64,000 nucleotides of DNA from JdFR-22 sp964534325. Its GTDB lineage: Archaea; Halobacteriota; Archaeoglobi; Archaeoglobales; Archaeoglobaceae. A program made the translations under genes and the position numbers. The stretch lies in assembly GCA_964534325.1 (NCBI GenBank), contig CAZHOR010000013.1:14930-78929 (forward strand). The letters are read 5' to 3'. Below, in pieces: positions 45,077 through 53,666 of this stretch. The notes below the pieces were generated by a model that had not been told where the DNA came from, did no database searches, and worked only from the letters and a program-made list of their open reading frames with translations. Position 1 is the first letter of the stretch, and each line of letters begins with the position of its first letter.

Positions 45077-46818
45077 TCCAGTCCCAGCTCCTTGGCTTTT
45101 TGCTCTAAAGGCTCACCGTGCTCATCCAGCCCTCTGATCTTGTAATATCTTGCTCTCGCTTCAAGAAAGTCTTTCCGGTCGATAGGCGGGATATGGATAT
45201 TGTTTCCGCTGCTTCCATGTTGTTTAAAGAATCTGTCGGGCAGGTCGTCTTCTCTGGCGGTGAAGCCGTTGAGGTAATTCATTATCCGCTCGTTATAATA
45301 GATCCTTTCACCTGCTCTCAACAGGTCCTGGGCAGAAGAGGGAACGCCTGTTACAGCAGTGAAAGCCCTCGAGAACTCCTCCAGAGTAGCTCCAAAGAAT
45401 AAGAACTTGCAGGCTGTTAGAGAGTCAATGACGGCGTTCATATCCTCGTTTATCTTGACTATTCTGGCTTTGCCGCTGAAAGTAAAACGGTCGGTGGCCA
45501 CAGGTTTTCTGAGGATCTCGTGGCTGATGGGGTATGCTCGCAGGTGGCAGGCTCCTCTGGTAGATGTGGCGTATGCCAGGGCCATCCCATATGCTCCTCG
45601 AGGGTCGTATGCCGACATTTCCTGCTTCTTTACCGTCATGGCACTCTCCGGTCTCCCCCTCGAGTGTGCGTAGCGGTAAGCGCCTTTGGCCAGCTCTTTA
45701 CCTTCACCGCGGCCCCGGCCCACATCCTGCAGTAGACCTTTGATCTCATCAGGAGAGAGCTTTTTCCCTCTCATCTCGGCGTAACATGCCAGGGTTGCTC
45801 CTGCAGAGATGGTATCCATTCCAGCTTCGTTACATATCCGGTTAGCCTCTTTAACGATATCGATGTCCTCATTTTCCAGTAAGGCACTGAAGTGGGACAT
45901 GGTCTCGAATTCCGGTATCGCCTGCCCATCCTTTAGCCGCCGTTTGCATAGAATGTGGCAGCCTTTACATCCAGCTTTTTGGGGGTGATACTTTTGTTTG
46001 AAGGCATGAGCGTTCATGGAAGATGCGGGGGGAAAATGGGTTTTCCTGAAGTTGTCGGTGGGCATCATCCTCCTGGTGTGCATGAGGTCGTAGAGAGCCC
46101 CTGTGCCAAATTTTGAGAGGCCCAATTCACCCATAAGTGCAGGTGAAGCAGCCGCCAGACGAAATATCTCCTCCCGGGCAGCCTTTAATTCCTGGGGGTC
46201 ATACACCTCGGTCTTTCCTTGCTCACCTTTAACAGTTAAATATTTAAGGTTCTTGGAAGCCATGGACAGTCCAAGACCATTTCTCCCTGCAAAGAAATGC
46301 CCATCCACTACAATGCCCGAGTATAATACCCCATGCTCGGCAGCGGGTCCATTAACGGCAGTAGAGCCCTTACCCTTTAAGGAGTGGCTGATCTGGCTTA
46401 CAGTCTTGTCTTTCAGGTGTTCTGCATCAATAAAATCGACTTCTCGCCCATCTATTTCGATACCGCAAGGATAAGAGCTTTTTCCCGTGACTATAATACC
46501 ATCAAACCCGGCTTTTTTTATGGAGTTTGCCAGACTGCCTCCTACCGATGAATCCCCTAAAGTTCCTGTGAGAGGGGATCTGGACATCACAGTCATCCTG
46601 CCGGAAGTAGGAGATGAAGTATTGTTCAAAGGTCCTGTGAAGAATAAGATGGGCATCCGGGGATCATTCCAGTCCAATGTGACCTTATCTCGGATGTAGT
46701 GTCCAGCCAGCCCTCTACCGCCGATGAATTTATGGTATAGTTCTTCTTCCGGTTCGATAATAGAGTGGTTCTGATGAGTTAAATCGATTTTCAGTACCTT
46801 TCCGTGCCAGCCGTACAT
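45064..46818 (-). CDS. Aldehyde ferredoxin oxidoreductase (AOR family)
   Basis: This tungsten (or molybdenum) bis-pterin enzyme oxidises aldehydes to acids with ferredoxin. The 584 residues begin MYGWHGKVLKIDL and carry FIGGRGLAGHY near 30 and the pterin-binding region. The 4Fe-4S cysteines lie in CKGCHILC near 285 with a distal C near 468. Length is typical. AAAGGAG precedes the ATG. The next gene is a class II aldolase overlapping by 13 bases, a pairing that points to a dedicated aldehyde substrate. Confidence 0.93.
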   Translation of the reverse strand: MYGWHGKVLKIDLTHQNHSIIEPEEELYHKFIGGRGLAGHYIRDKVTLDWNDPRMPILFFTGPLNNTSSPTSGRMTVMSRSPLTGTLGDSSVGGSLANSIKKAGFDGIIVTGKSSYPCGIEIDGREVDFIDAEHLKDKTVSQISHSLKGKGSTAVNGPAAEHGVLYSGIVVDGHFFAGRNGLGLSMASKNLKYLTVKGEQGKTEVYDPQELKAAREEIFRLAAASPALMGELGLSKFGTGALYDLMHTRRMMPTDNFRKTHFPPASSMNAHAFKQKYHPQKAGCKGCHILCKRRLKDGQAIPEFETMSHFSALLENEDIDIVKEANRICNEAGMDTISAGATLACYAEMRGKKLSPDEIKGLLQDVGRGRGEGKELAKGAYRYAHSRGRPESAMTVKKQEMSAYDPRGAYGMALAYATSTRGACHLRAYPISHEILRKPVATDRFTFSGKARIVKINEDMNAVIDSLTACKFLFFGATLEEFSRAFTAVTGVPSSAQDLLRAGERIYYNERIMNYLNGFTAREDDLPDRFFKQHGSSGNNIHIPPIDRKDFLEARARYYKIRGLDEHGEPLEQKAKELGLEWTN

Positions 46819-47014
46819 TTTCTCCTTTATCTCTGGTTTAATCTATTTAATCTTTGTTTTAGTTCGGTGTGGTTCAACCCCGTGAAATTTAACCTCATTT
46901 GCTATACTCAACTTCTCCAAAATATTAAGTAGATAGATTCCAAATTAATATTAGGATGTTCGCAACCTTTTGGGTCCAGATGCTGAGGAATATCTCCATG
47001 AAGAGGTCGCCGCC

Positions 47015-48124
47015 ATGTCAGAGTCATTAGATCAGTCTTCAATACTGATGATGCTGAAGGAGAACCCTCATGACCACGTACTTTTTAAAGCAAGGCTGGA
47101 AGAGCTTGAGGAAGTAGCCAAGGCTGTGGGATACGACGTGAAAAATAGTATGGTTCAGACCCGGATCAAGCCGGACCCCAGATACTTCATTGGTAGCGGG
47201 AAGGTAGATGAGATCGCCGAGATGGCCGAAAAAGAGGGGATTTCTCATTTGATCTTCTGGAATATAATCTCTTCCCGACAAAAATACGATGTCGAAGCCG
47301 CTACGGGGATGAGTGTAAAAGATAGGTCCGATCTCATTCTGGAGCTCTTTTCCCAGAATGCTCACACCACCGAAGCGAAACTACAGATCGAGCTGGCAAA
47401 GATGAAGAAGTTGTTCCCTTATGAGCGCTACAAAGCGTGGATAAAGCTGCAGAGAGAGCGGCCAGGTTTCCAGTCTTCTGGTGAGTATGCCTACCACAGC
47501 AGAGTGAAACAGCTTCAGAAGACCATCAAGAACACCGAGAGGAAGTTAGAAGACATCATGAGGAGAAAACGGAATGAGATACAGAACCGTAAAGAGATAG
47601 GGAAACTGGTCACCATTACAGGATTCTATAACGCCGGTAAGACTACCCTTTTCAACCTGCTGACAGAAGAATCCAAACCCGTAAGCAACATTCCCTTCAC
47701 CACACTCGCATCCAAAGTGTCTCAGGCAAAAGGAGTGCTCATTACGGATACCATTGGGTTCGTCCAGGATATGGACGACCTCAAAGAGTTCATCACATCC
47801 TTTAAACCAACTTTAGAGGACATACGAATGGCAGACCTGGTCCTGTGCATGATAGACCTCTCTGAAGACCCTATCATATTGGAAAGAAAGCTGAAAGAAG
47901 CTATCAAGATACTGGGAGAGCTGGAAGTCTCACCCCACAGAACCCTCATACTGTTGAACAAGATAGATCTTCTGGACGGATCAGAAGTGGAGAAGCGCTT
48001 AGAGGTGGTGAGGAAATACGGTTATAATTTCCGCCTTATCTCAGCCCACACAAATGAGGGGATCGAAGAGCTATCCCATACCCTTAAAGAGCTGGGCAAG
48101 ATCACGGAGAAAGTGGAGAGCTGA
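47015..48124 (+). CDS. hflX: HflX-type ribosome-associated GTPase
   Basis: This is a 369-residue GTPase that binds the large ribosomal subunit. The N-terminal HflX domain (DPRYFIGSGKVDEI near 65, DRSDLILELFSQNAHTTEAK) is followed by a coiled coil and then a G domain. G1 is GFYNAGKTTLFN near 207, with FTTLASK, DTIGFV and NKID. The start is set at the ATG at 47015, with GAGGT eight bases before it; an upstream TTG has no such site. It is a single gene. Confidence 0.93.
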   Translation: MSESLDQSSILMMLKENPHDHVLFKARLEELEEVAKAVGYDVKNSMVQTRIKPDPRYFIGSGKVDEIAEMAEKEGISHLIFWNIISSRQKYDVEAATGMSVKDRSDLILELFSQNAHTTEAKLQIELAKMKKLFPYERYKAWIKLQRERPGFQSSGEYAYHSRVKQLQKTIKNTERKLEDIMRRKRNEIQNRKEIGKLVTITGFYNAGKTTLFNLLTEESKPVSNIPFTTLASKVSQAKGVLITDTIGFVQDMDDLKEFITSFKPTLEDIRMADLVLCMIDLSEDPIILERKLKEAIKILGELEVSPHRTLILLNKIDLLDGSEVEKRLEVVRKYGYNFRLISAHTNEGIEELSHTLKELGKITEKVES

Positions 48125-48231
48125 ACAATTATATTCCGATTTTTGCAGTCAAATCAATAACTAAGGGCCTGCAAAGCACAATTTTTACTTTTCTACCGGC
48201 TCTACGATTCTCCACCGGATTCACCATAAGC

Positions 48232-48264
48232 TTTAAATATATCATAAACTAACTTTTTGTTAGT
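48232..48264 (+). promoter_or_regulatory. hsp20 promoter with inverted repeat at transcription start
   Basis: A TATA box (TTTAAATATAT, 48232-48242) is followed by a perfect inverted repeat, ACTAAC-TTTTT-GTTAGT (48248-48264), placed over the expected transcription start. This is how known archaeal heat-shock repressors (for example Phr) block transcription. The half-site with flanks, AAACTAACT, also occurs at the corA promoter. Confidence 0.5.
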
Positions 48265-48339
48265 AACTAAAGAGTAATAGTGAGCAAGTCAGGATAATAT
48301 TAATATTAATCCGGAATAAAAATTTGGAGGTGAAAATGT

Positions 48340-48906
48340 ATGGATTGTAACGATGATAAATGTAATCCCTGGAAAAGGAAAGACAAGACTCCATTTGACG
48401 AGTTCTTTGGAACAGGTATTGGCCTGGACGAAATGGTAAAAAGGATGTTCGGAGATTTCGATGAGCTGTTCAGAAATGAAGGTCCAGAAGGACAACCCTA
48501 CGTAAGAGGGTTCTCCATAAGAATGGGCCCTGAAGGAGAGCCAGAGATAAGAGAGTTCGGTAACGAAGACTTAACACGTGGTTTCGGTGGACACGAAGAG
48601 GGATTGCCTGAAGAACAAGAGCAAGAGACTTTAATAGATGTGATGAAGGATGAAGAAGAGGTGCACGTGCTCGCGGATATGCCAGGTGTGAATAAAGAAG
48701 ATATTGACGTCAAGGCTGCTTCAACTTCAGTTAATATAACTGCTGAAGGAGAAAGCAGAGAGTACTCAGAAAAGGTGGACCTGGAGTGCAAGGTTTACCC
48801 CGATACAGCCAAAGCAAGATACAATAACGGAGTACTTGAAGTCACACTGAAGAGAAAAGAGCCCGAAGAGGAAGATGAAGACCAAACCAGAGTTGAAGTG
48901 GAGTAA
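48340..48906 (+). CDS. Hsp20/alpha-crystallin small heat-shock protein
   Basis: This is an ATP-independent chaperone of 188 residues. A long acidic N-terminal region precedes the alpha-crystallin domain (about 98-173). The latter carries VHVLADMPGVNKEDIDV near 108 and YNNGVLEVTLKRK near 163. The C-terminal IxI anchor is not obvious; the tail is acidic. GGAGGTG lies six bases before the ATG. The promoter carries a TATA box and an inverted repeat, so heat or stress control is likely. Confidence 0.92.
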   Translation: MDCNDDKCNPWKRKDKTPFDEFFGTGIGLDEMVKRMFGDFDELFRNEGPEGQPYVRGFSIRMGPEGEPEIREFGNEDLTRGFGGHEEGLPEEQEQETLIDVMKDEEEVHVLADMPGVNKEDIDVKAASTSVNITAEGESREYSEKVDLECKVYPDTAKARYNNGVLEVTLKRKEPEEEDEDQTRVEVE

Positions 48907-49053
48907 AAGCAATTAATCCACTATAAACTATCTTTTTTAAAAAACAATTTCTTTGATAAACCCTCTCCAATCCGATCTCTTCTCCATTTTCCCTTACCTG
49001 ATAATAAATAAAAAGTAAAGATTGGATAGTTTTAACAGTTAATGGTGTCTTGC

Positions 49054-49320
49054 TTATTGTTCCCTGTTGTTATACTTCTCCAGAACAGCGTTGAACAGTT
49101 TTTCTCTGGCCTCTTTTGATATGGGATGAAAGATATCCCTGTAGGTGTCGTTCTTGCGGTCGTACCGGCTGGGCATAGCCACCCAAGGACCGTCATTACC
49201 TTCCATAACCTTCAGACCATGAATAGCGTATTCGTCATCCAAAACAACGTCCGCAAAAGCTTTCTGCTGTCCAGATCCACCACTAAACTCGAATATTCTC
49301 ACGTCAGTAACTTCAGCCAT
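49054..49320 (-). CDS. SpoVG-family nucleic-acid-binding protein
   Basis: This is an 88-residue protein with the SpoVG pattern. VTDVRIFEF is at the N-terminus, followed by VVLDDEYAIHGLKVMEGNDG, WVAMPSRY and RDIFHPISKEAREKLFNAVL. In bacteria SpoVG binds DNA and RNA and affects septation and many genes; it is uncommon in archaea. I chose the ATG at 49320, which gives the usual N-terminus; a TTG seven codons upstream is open. It is a single gene. Confidence 0.88.
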   Translation of the reverse strand: MAEVTDVRIFEFSGGSGQQKAFADVVLDDEYAIHGLKVMEGNDGPWVAMPSRYDRKNDTYRDIFHPISKEAREKLFNAVLEKYNNREQ

Positions 49321-49427
49321 AACCCGTGGATACCGGTTCAACTAAAAAAAGTTTTCATATTGACTGCATTTTTATGCCTTATATACTAAACATTGAAATC
49401 CGCTTAAGCTCGATACCCACTAATCTA

Positions 49428-49865
49428 TTAGCTCTTGCCCTTGCTCTTTTTCTTGCTCCTGCTCCTGATCTCTTTCTTGTTCTCCTGTTTTTCTATATGC
49501 TCTACTACGAGTTCGGTTTCAGGGTTTCTTACCCTCACCACAGGGAATATGTTGCCAATATTGTCCTCAGGATATTCTACTCGTTCTTCAGCCCTACCAT
49601 AACTGTAAATGACGTACCTGGTTTCATCCTGTATCCTAGCATAGAATATGTTGTGCAGCCTGATAACCAGCTTATTCCTATCCGACTTGGATTCCTTACC
49701 ATAGAATCTAAGATAGTTCTTATTCCCCATCAGATGCTTAAGCCCAGAGGCCAGACTAACCTCAACGAACTCGGTTAACGAAACCGGGGTCGGGTCCTCT
49801 ATAAGATAGACTATCTCAGTATCACCAAACCTGTTATCTATATGAGGCTTATACATGGTATACAT
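49428..49865 (-). CDS. Hypothetical protein with basic tail
   Basis: This is a 145-residue protein of unknown family. It is predicted beta-rich in the first 115 residues (EIVYLIEDPTPVSLTEFV, LVIRLHNIFYARI) with a Lys/Arg/Ser-rich tail that could bind nucleic acid. A GAGGTGG site six bases before the ATG supports it. It is divergent from the integrase gene across a spacer with hairpins, which suggests it belongs to the same mobile region. Confidence 0.55.
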   Translation of the reverse strand: MYTMYKPHIDNRFGDTEIVYLIEDPTPVSLTEFVEVSLASGLKHLMGNKNYLRFYGKESKSDRNKLVIRLHNIFYARIQDETRYVIYSYGRAEERVEYPEDNIGNIFPVVRVRNPETELVVEHIEKQENKKEIRSRSKKKSKGKS

Positions 49866-49895
49866 AATTATCCACCTCTACGCCCGAGTTTAATT

Positions 49896-49984
49896 GATTT
49901 TTCTATATTTTCTATATTTTCTATACAATCCCAAACTCATTCCAGAATTATGCCCCGGCCGGGCCTACCGAACTTGGTTTCGGT
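49896..49984. repeat. Repeat- and hairpin-rich spacer next to the integrase gene
   Basis: A 10-bp unit of the form TTTTCTATAT is repeated about three times at 49900-49926. Next come a perfect GC palindrome, CCCGGCCGGG (49954-49963), and a hairpin with stem ACCGAA/TTCGGT (49967-49984). Recombinase arm sites, an attachment site or simple promoter structure are all possible. No tRNA gene or tRNA 3' end is recognisable. Confidence 0.4.
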
Positions 49985-50044
49985 TCCCCAACGACTTTCA
50001 GGCAGGGGTCTAAAGTTATAACCTACCAGAATAAGTCCCATCTA

Positions 50045-51217
50045 ATGTATGAACAGCGGTACCGCAGACTTCTACAGAATTTCAGGGAGGATTTTGGGCA
50101 CAGCTATGATCTGGTTTTGGAGTTCTCGGAGGATTTGGTTGCGCAAGGAATCTCATTGTCTAGGCTTTGTGCCTACCTTTTTTGGCTTCAAAAATCTTTG
50201 ACTGTAGTGGATAAACCCGTAGGCGAGTGGAGTAAGTTAGAGGTTAGGGAGGTCATCAATGAGATGCAGATCGCATCTAAGAACGGGAGCTTATCTGAGA
50301 ATTCGTTAAGAGAAACAAAGAAGACCTTAAAGAAGTTCTTTAAGTGGCTTGGTAGGGAGGAGTTGGTTAATTGGTTCTCTACGGGGAGTGTTGAGACTAA
50401 GGTTACCCCCCAAGATCTGATTACTGAAGAGGAGTTCAATTCCATGATTGGTGCTTGCATGAACAGTAGGGACAGAGCATTGATATCCTTGCTTTATGAG
50501 TCGGGGCCGAGGATTGGTGAGGTTGGGAGTATGAAGGTGAAGGACGTATCCTTTGATGAGTATGGGGCTATTGTTTGGTTGCCGAAGTCTAAGACAGCCA
50601 AGAGAAAGCTTAGGGTTGTTTACTCTGCCAGGTACTTGTCTGAGTGGTTGTCAGATCACCCCAGCAATGATTTGGAGGCGCCTTTATGGTCTAAGTTGGC
50701 AGGTAAAAACCGTCAAGAAGGCATGGTGTATGATGATCTCAGGATGCAGATCAAGAAGATAGCCGAGAGAGCTGGAATAAAGAAGAGGGTTTATCCTCAT
50801 TTGTTCAGGCATACGAGAGCAACTAAGTTGCTTACTAAGGTTCCGGAGTCTATTGGTGCTAGGTATATGGGTTGGGTTCCTGGAAGTGATATGGTTAAGA
50901 CTTACGTGCATTTGGCTAGTGAGGATGTGGATGAAGCCATACTAGAGATGCATGGCATTAAATCCAACGGAAATGGGAAGGATCTGGAGGTTAAACAGTG
51001 TCCTCGTTGCACCCAGATAAACCCGGAATCAAGATACTGCTCCAGGTGTGGTCTGCCGTTAACAGAGGAAGCAGCTCAAGAAGTTGATGAATGGGAAAAC
51101 AGGAAGGCCGATGCATTGAACCAGTTATCCAATCCGGACATGCTGAAGCTAATGATGGACATGCAGCAAGAAATAGATAAACTCAAAGGCAAAATAAAGG
51201 AGATGAGAGAAGAATAA
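50045..51217 (+). CDS. Tyrosine recombinase/integrase with C-terminal zinc ribbon
   Basis: This is a 390-residue site-specific recombinase. A SAM-like core-binding domain (residues 10-115) is followed by the catalytic domain. The catalytic R lies in SGPRIGE near 156, the K region near 180, HLFRH near 257, GW near 277 and the tyrosine in TYVHL near 287. A zinc ribbon (CPRC, CSRCG) near 318-337 and a C-terminal coiled coil follow. No ribosome site is visible before the ATG. It is followed by Cdc6 and RadA genes on the same strand. Confidence 0.92.
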   Translation: MYEQRYRRLLQNFREDFGHSYDLVLEFSEDLVAQGISLSRLCAYLFWLQKSLTVVDKPVGEWSKLEVREVINEMQIASKNGSLSENSLRETKKTLKKFFKWLGREELVNWFSTGSVETKVTPQDLITEEEFNSMIGACMNSRDRALISLLYESGPRIGEVGSMKVKDVSFDEYGAIVWLPKSKTAKRKLRVVYSARYLSEWLSDHPSNDLEAPLWSKLAGKNRQEGMVYDDLRMQIKKIAERAGIKKRVYPHLFRHTRATKLLTKVPESIGARYMGWVPGSDMVKTYVHLASEDVDEAILEMHGIKSNGNGKDLEVKQCPRCTQINPESRYCSRCGLPLTEEAAQEVDEWENRKADALNQLSNPDMLKLMMDMQQEIDKLKGKIKEMREE

Positions 51218-51319
51218 ACCATTTCCTTCATTTTTTGTTTTGGTTGTAAGATGTTTTTCACTTTCACTTAACTCCCGGGTTTTAAGAGAGGGGTAGTTTA
51301 ACCAGTTTTTAGGGGTTAG

Positions 51320-52399
51320 ATGAGTTATCTTAATTGGGATGAGACTCTGTTCAAGAAGGAGGAGGTATTTGATCCTGATTATTTGCCTGAGGTCTTGTTT
51401 TGCAGGGAGATGCAGCTTTCTTCTATGGCGGCCAACTTGAGGCCAGCCATAAGGGGTAGCACACCTATTCACACGCTTTGTTTCGGTCCTCCTGCTACTG
51501 GTAAAACTTCTTGTATTAGGGTTTTGTTTAAGGAGCTTGAAGGGTATGTGGATACAGTGTACATTAGATGTCCTCTTATGAGCTCTTCCTATAAGATTAT
51601 GGCTAGAGTATTTGAGGAGGTCTGTGGTCAGCAGCCTCCTCAGACCGGGTTATCGATGACAAGGCTGTATGACCAGGTATGTAAGGAGTTAGACAGAAGT
51701 GGCCGGGTCTTGGTGGTGGCTCTTGACGACATCAACTTCTTGACTAAGGGGGTTGCGAGTGAGATCCTGTATGCTCTCTTGAAGCATGAGGAGTATGGAA
51801 TGAAGATTGGGGTGGTAGCTGCAGCAACAGAAAAGATGGTGCTAGAACCAAAGGTCACCTCCATCTTCCAACCCGATGAAGTCTACTTCCCCATATACAA
51901 TAAAGATGAGATAAACAAAATCCTGTCTCATAGGGCGAAGGAAGGGTTCCGCCAAGGGGTTGTAACTAAAGAAGCGTTAAACCGTATAATTGAGCTCACT
52001 AGCTGGAACTGTGATATAAGGTTCGGCATCCACTTATTAAGGCTGGCAGGCATTGAAGCTGAAAGAAGAGCCAGCAAAAAGGTAGAAGTTAAGGACGTGG
52101 AGAATGTTCACGAAGGCGGCACAAAAGTCTTCTTGGCCAAGAGCGTTTCAGCCCTAAATTCTGACGAGAGGGAAGCACTAAAAATCATATACTCCACAAA
52201 GGGTGACATGTCTTCTGGTGAAGTCTTTAAAGTGATGAAGGATGAGGTAGGGCTAAGATACACCCGGTTTTACGAGATAGTTAACAAGCTAGAGAGACTA
52301 AGGCTAATCGATGTGGCCATGGAATCCAAAGGACAAGGAAGAACCAGATACATAGTAAAGAAGTACGATCCCTCAGTAGTGATGGCGGCCATGGATTAG
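51320..52399 (+). CDS. cdc6: Orc1/Cdc6 replication initiator
   Basis: This is an AAA+ origin-recognition protein of 359 residues. Walker A FGPPATGKTS is at about 55-64, Walker B VVALDDINFL near 131, sensor regions follow, and a C-terminal winged helix occupies about 285-350. AGGGGTTAG precedes the ATG. Position between an integrase and radA suggests either a chromosomal origin neighbourhood or a captured replicon. I saw no clear ORB motif in the flanking spacers. Confidence 0.9.
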   Translation: MSYLNWDETLFKKEEVFDPDYLPEVLFCREMQLSSMAANLRPAIRGSTPIHTLCFGPPATGKTSCIRVLFKELEGYVDTVYIRCPLMSSSYKIMARVFEEVCGQQPPQTGLSMTRLYDQVCKELDRSGRVLVVALDDINFLTKGVASEILYALLKHEEYGMKIGVVAAATEKMVLEPKVTSIFQPDEVYFPIYNKDEINKILSHRAKEGFRQGVVTKEALNRIIELTSWNCDIRFGIHLLRLAGIEAERRASKKVEVKDVENVHEGGTKVFLAKSVSALNSDEREALKIIYSTKGDMSSGEVFKVMKDEVGLRYTRFYEIVNKLERLRLIDVAMESKGQGRTRYIVKKYDPSVVMAAMD

Positions 52400-52525
52400 C
52401 GGAAATAAAACAGCTACTTACCTGGTTGAGCGAATTATCCTAAGGCTGCTTTGATAACTTCGCGTTACTTTCAAGTCACTCAGAAGGTTATTCTAAGTTC
52501 CTGTGAAAGGGTTTAGTGTGATACT

Positions 52526-53512
52526 ATGGATGAAAATAATGGTAATAAAGATGTGGAGTTAGAGGATCTTCCGGGTGTGGGGCCTGCAGTAGCTGAAAAG
52601 TTGCGGGAGGCAGGTTATTCAGCAGTGGATGCTGTCGCAGTCTCTTCTCCAAACGAGTTGGCTACAGCAGCAGATTTGGGAGAGTCCAACGCCTCTAACA
52701 TAATTTCTGCAGCAAGATCAATGGCTAATGTAGGTGGTTTTGAGAGTGGTGAAGATATTCTGGAGAGGAGGAAGAAGGTTAAGAAAGTAACTTCGAGCAG
52801 TAGCGAGCTTAACCAGTTATTTGGTGGTGGTGTAGAAACTCAGTCGATGACAGAGCTTTACGGTGAGTTTGGTTCCGGTAAGACCCAGCTCTGTCTTCAG
52901 CTGGCGGTGAATGTTCAGTTACCTGAGGAGGAAGGCGGTCTCAACGGTTCCGTATTAGTTATTGATACGGAGAACACTTTCAGGCCGGAAAGAATTAGTC
53001 AGATGGCGGAAGCCAAGGGATTGGATCCCGGCGAGGTCTTAAAGAACATTCATGTTGCTCAAGCATATAACTCCAACCACCAGATGCTTTTGGTGGATAA
53101 CGCCAAGGATTTTGCGAACACCATGAAACGGGATGGTGGTGAGCCTAAGTTGCTTATCGTTGACTCCCTCATGTCTCACTTCAGGTCAGAGTTCGTTGGT
53201 AGAGGCACGCTCGCGGATAGACAACAAAAACTGAACAGGCACCTGCACGACCTCATCAGGTTTGGAGAGCTCTTCAACGCTGCCGTGGTGGTCACCAACC
53301 AGGTGCAGGCGAAACCAGACACATTCTTTGGCGACCCCAACAGGCCCATAGGCGGGCACATCGTAGGTCACACCGCAACCCTAAGAATCTACCTCAGAAA
53401 AAGCAAAGGAGAAATGAGAGTAGCCAGACTCGTTGACTCACCACACCTCCCAGAAGGCGAAGCAGTATTCAAAGTAACTAAGGACGGAATAACAGACAAA
53501 AACGAAAAATAA
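52526..53512 (+). CDS. radA: RadA recombinase
   Basis: This is the archaeal RecA/Rad51 strand-exchange protein of 328 residues. A helix-hairpin-helix N-terminal domain (LEDLPGVGPAVAEKLREAGY) is followed by Walker A GEFGSGKTQL near 113, Walker B LLIVDSLMSHF near 213, and the L2/ATP-cap region with NQVQAKPD and GHIVGHTATLRIYLRK. Length is typical of the main chromosomal copy. A GTGAT site precedes the ATG. Confidence 0.94.
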   Translation: MDENNGNKDVELEDLPGVGPAVAEKLREAGYSAVDAVAVSSPNELATAADLGESNASNIISAARSMANVGGFESGEDILERRKKVKKVTSSSSELNQLFGGGVETQSMTELYGEFGSGKTQLCLQLAVNVQLPEEEGGLNGSVLVIDTENTFRPERISQMAEAKGLDPGEVLKNIHVAQAYNSNHQMLLVDNAKDFANTMKRDGGEPKLLIVDSLMSHFRSEFVGRGTLADRQQKLNRHLHDLIRFGELFNAAVVVTNQVQAKPDTFFGDPNRPIGGHIVGHTATLRIYLRKSKGEMRVARLVDSPHLPEGEAVFKVTKDGITDKNEK

Positions 53513-53666
53513 ACCACCCTAATCGATTATGTAAACTTTAAACCAAATAATAAAAAAATAAATTAGAATTGATGATGGCTCTACTTTTTAAGAGATAGTT
53601 TAACATCTTCAGCTTTTATTTAACTGCTTAAACAATTCTTTTTTTAATTCCTAACTTCCCCCACTT

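Noticed and set aside
49940..50040. tRNA gene or tRNA-derived attachment site near the integrase
   Set aside because: The hairpins do not form a cloverleaf and no T-loop or anticodon arm pattern is visible.
52400..52525. Origin recognition boxes between cdc6 and radA
   Set aside because: No G-run with the expected ORB core was found on either strand by reading.
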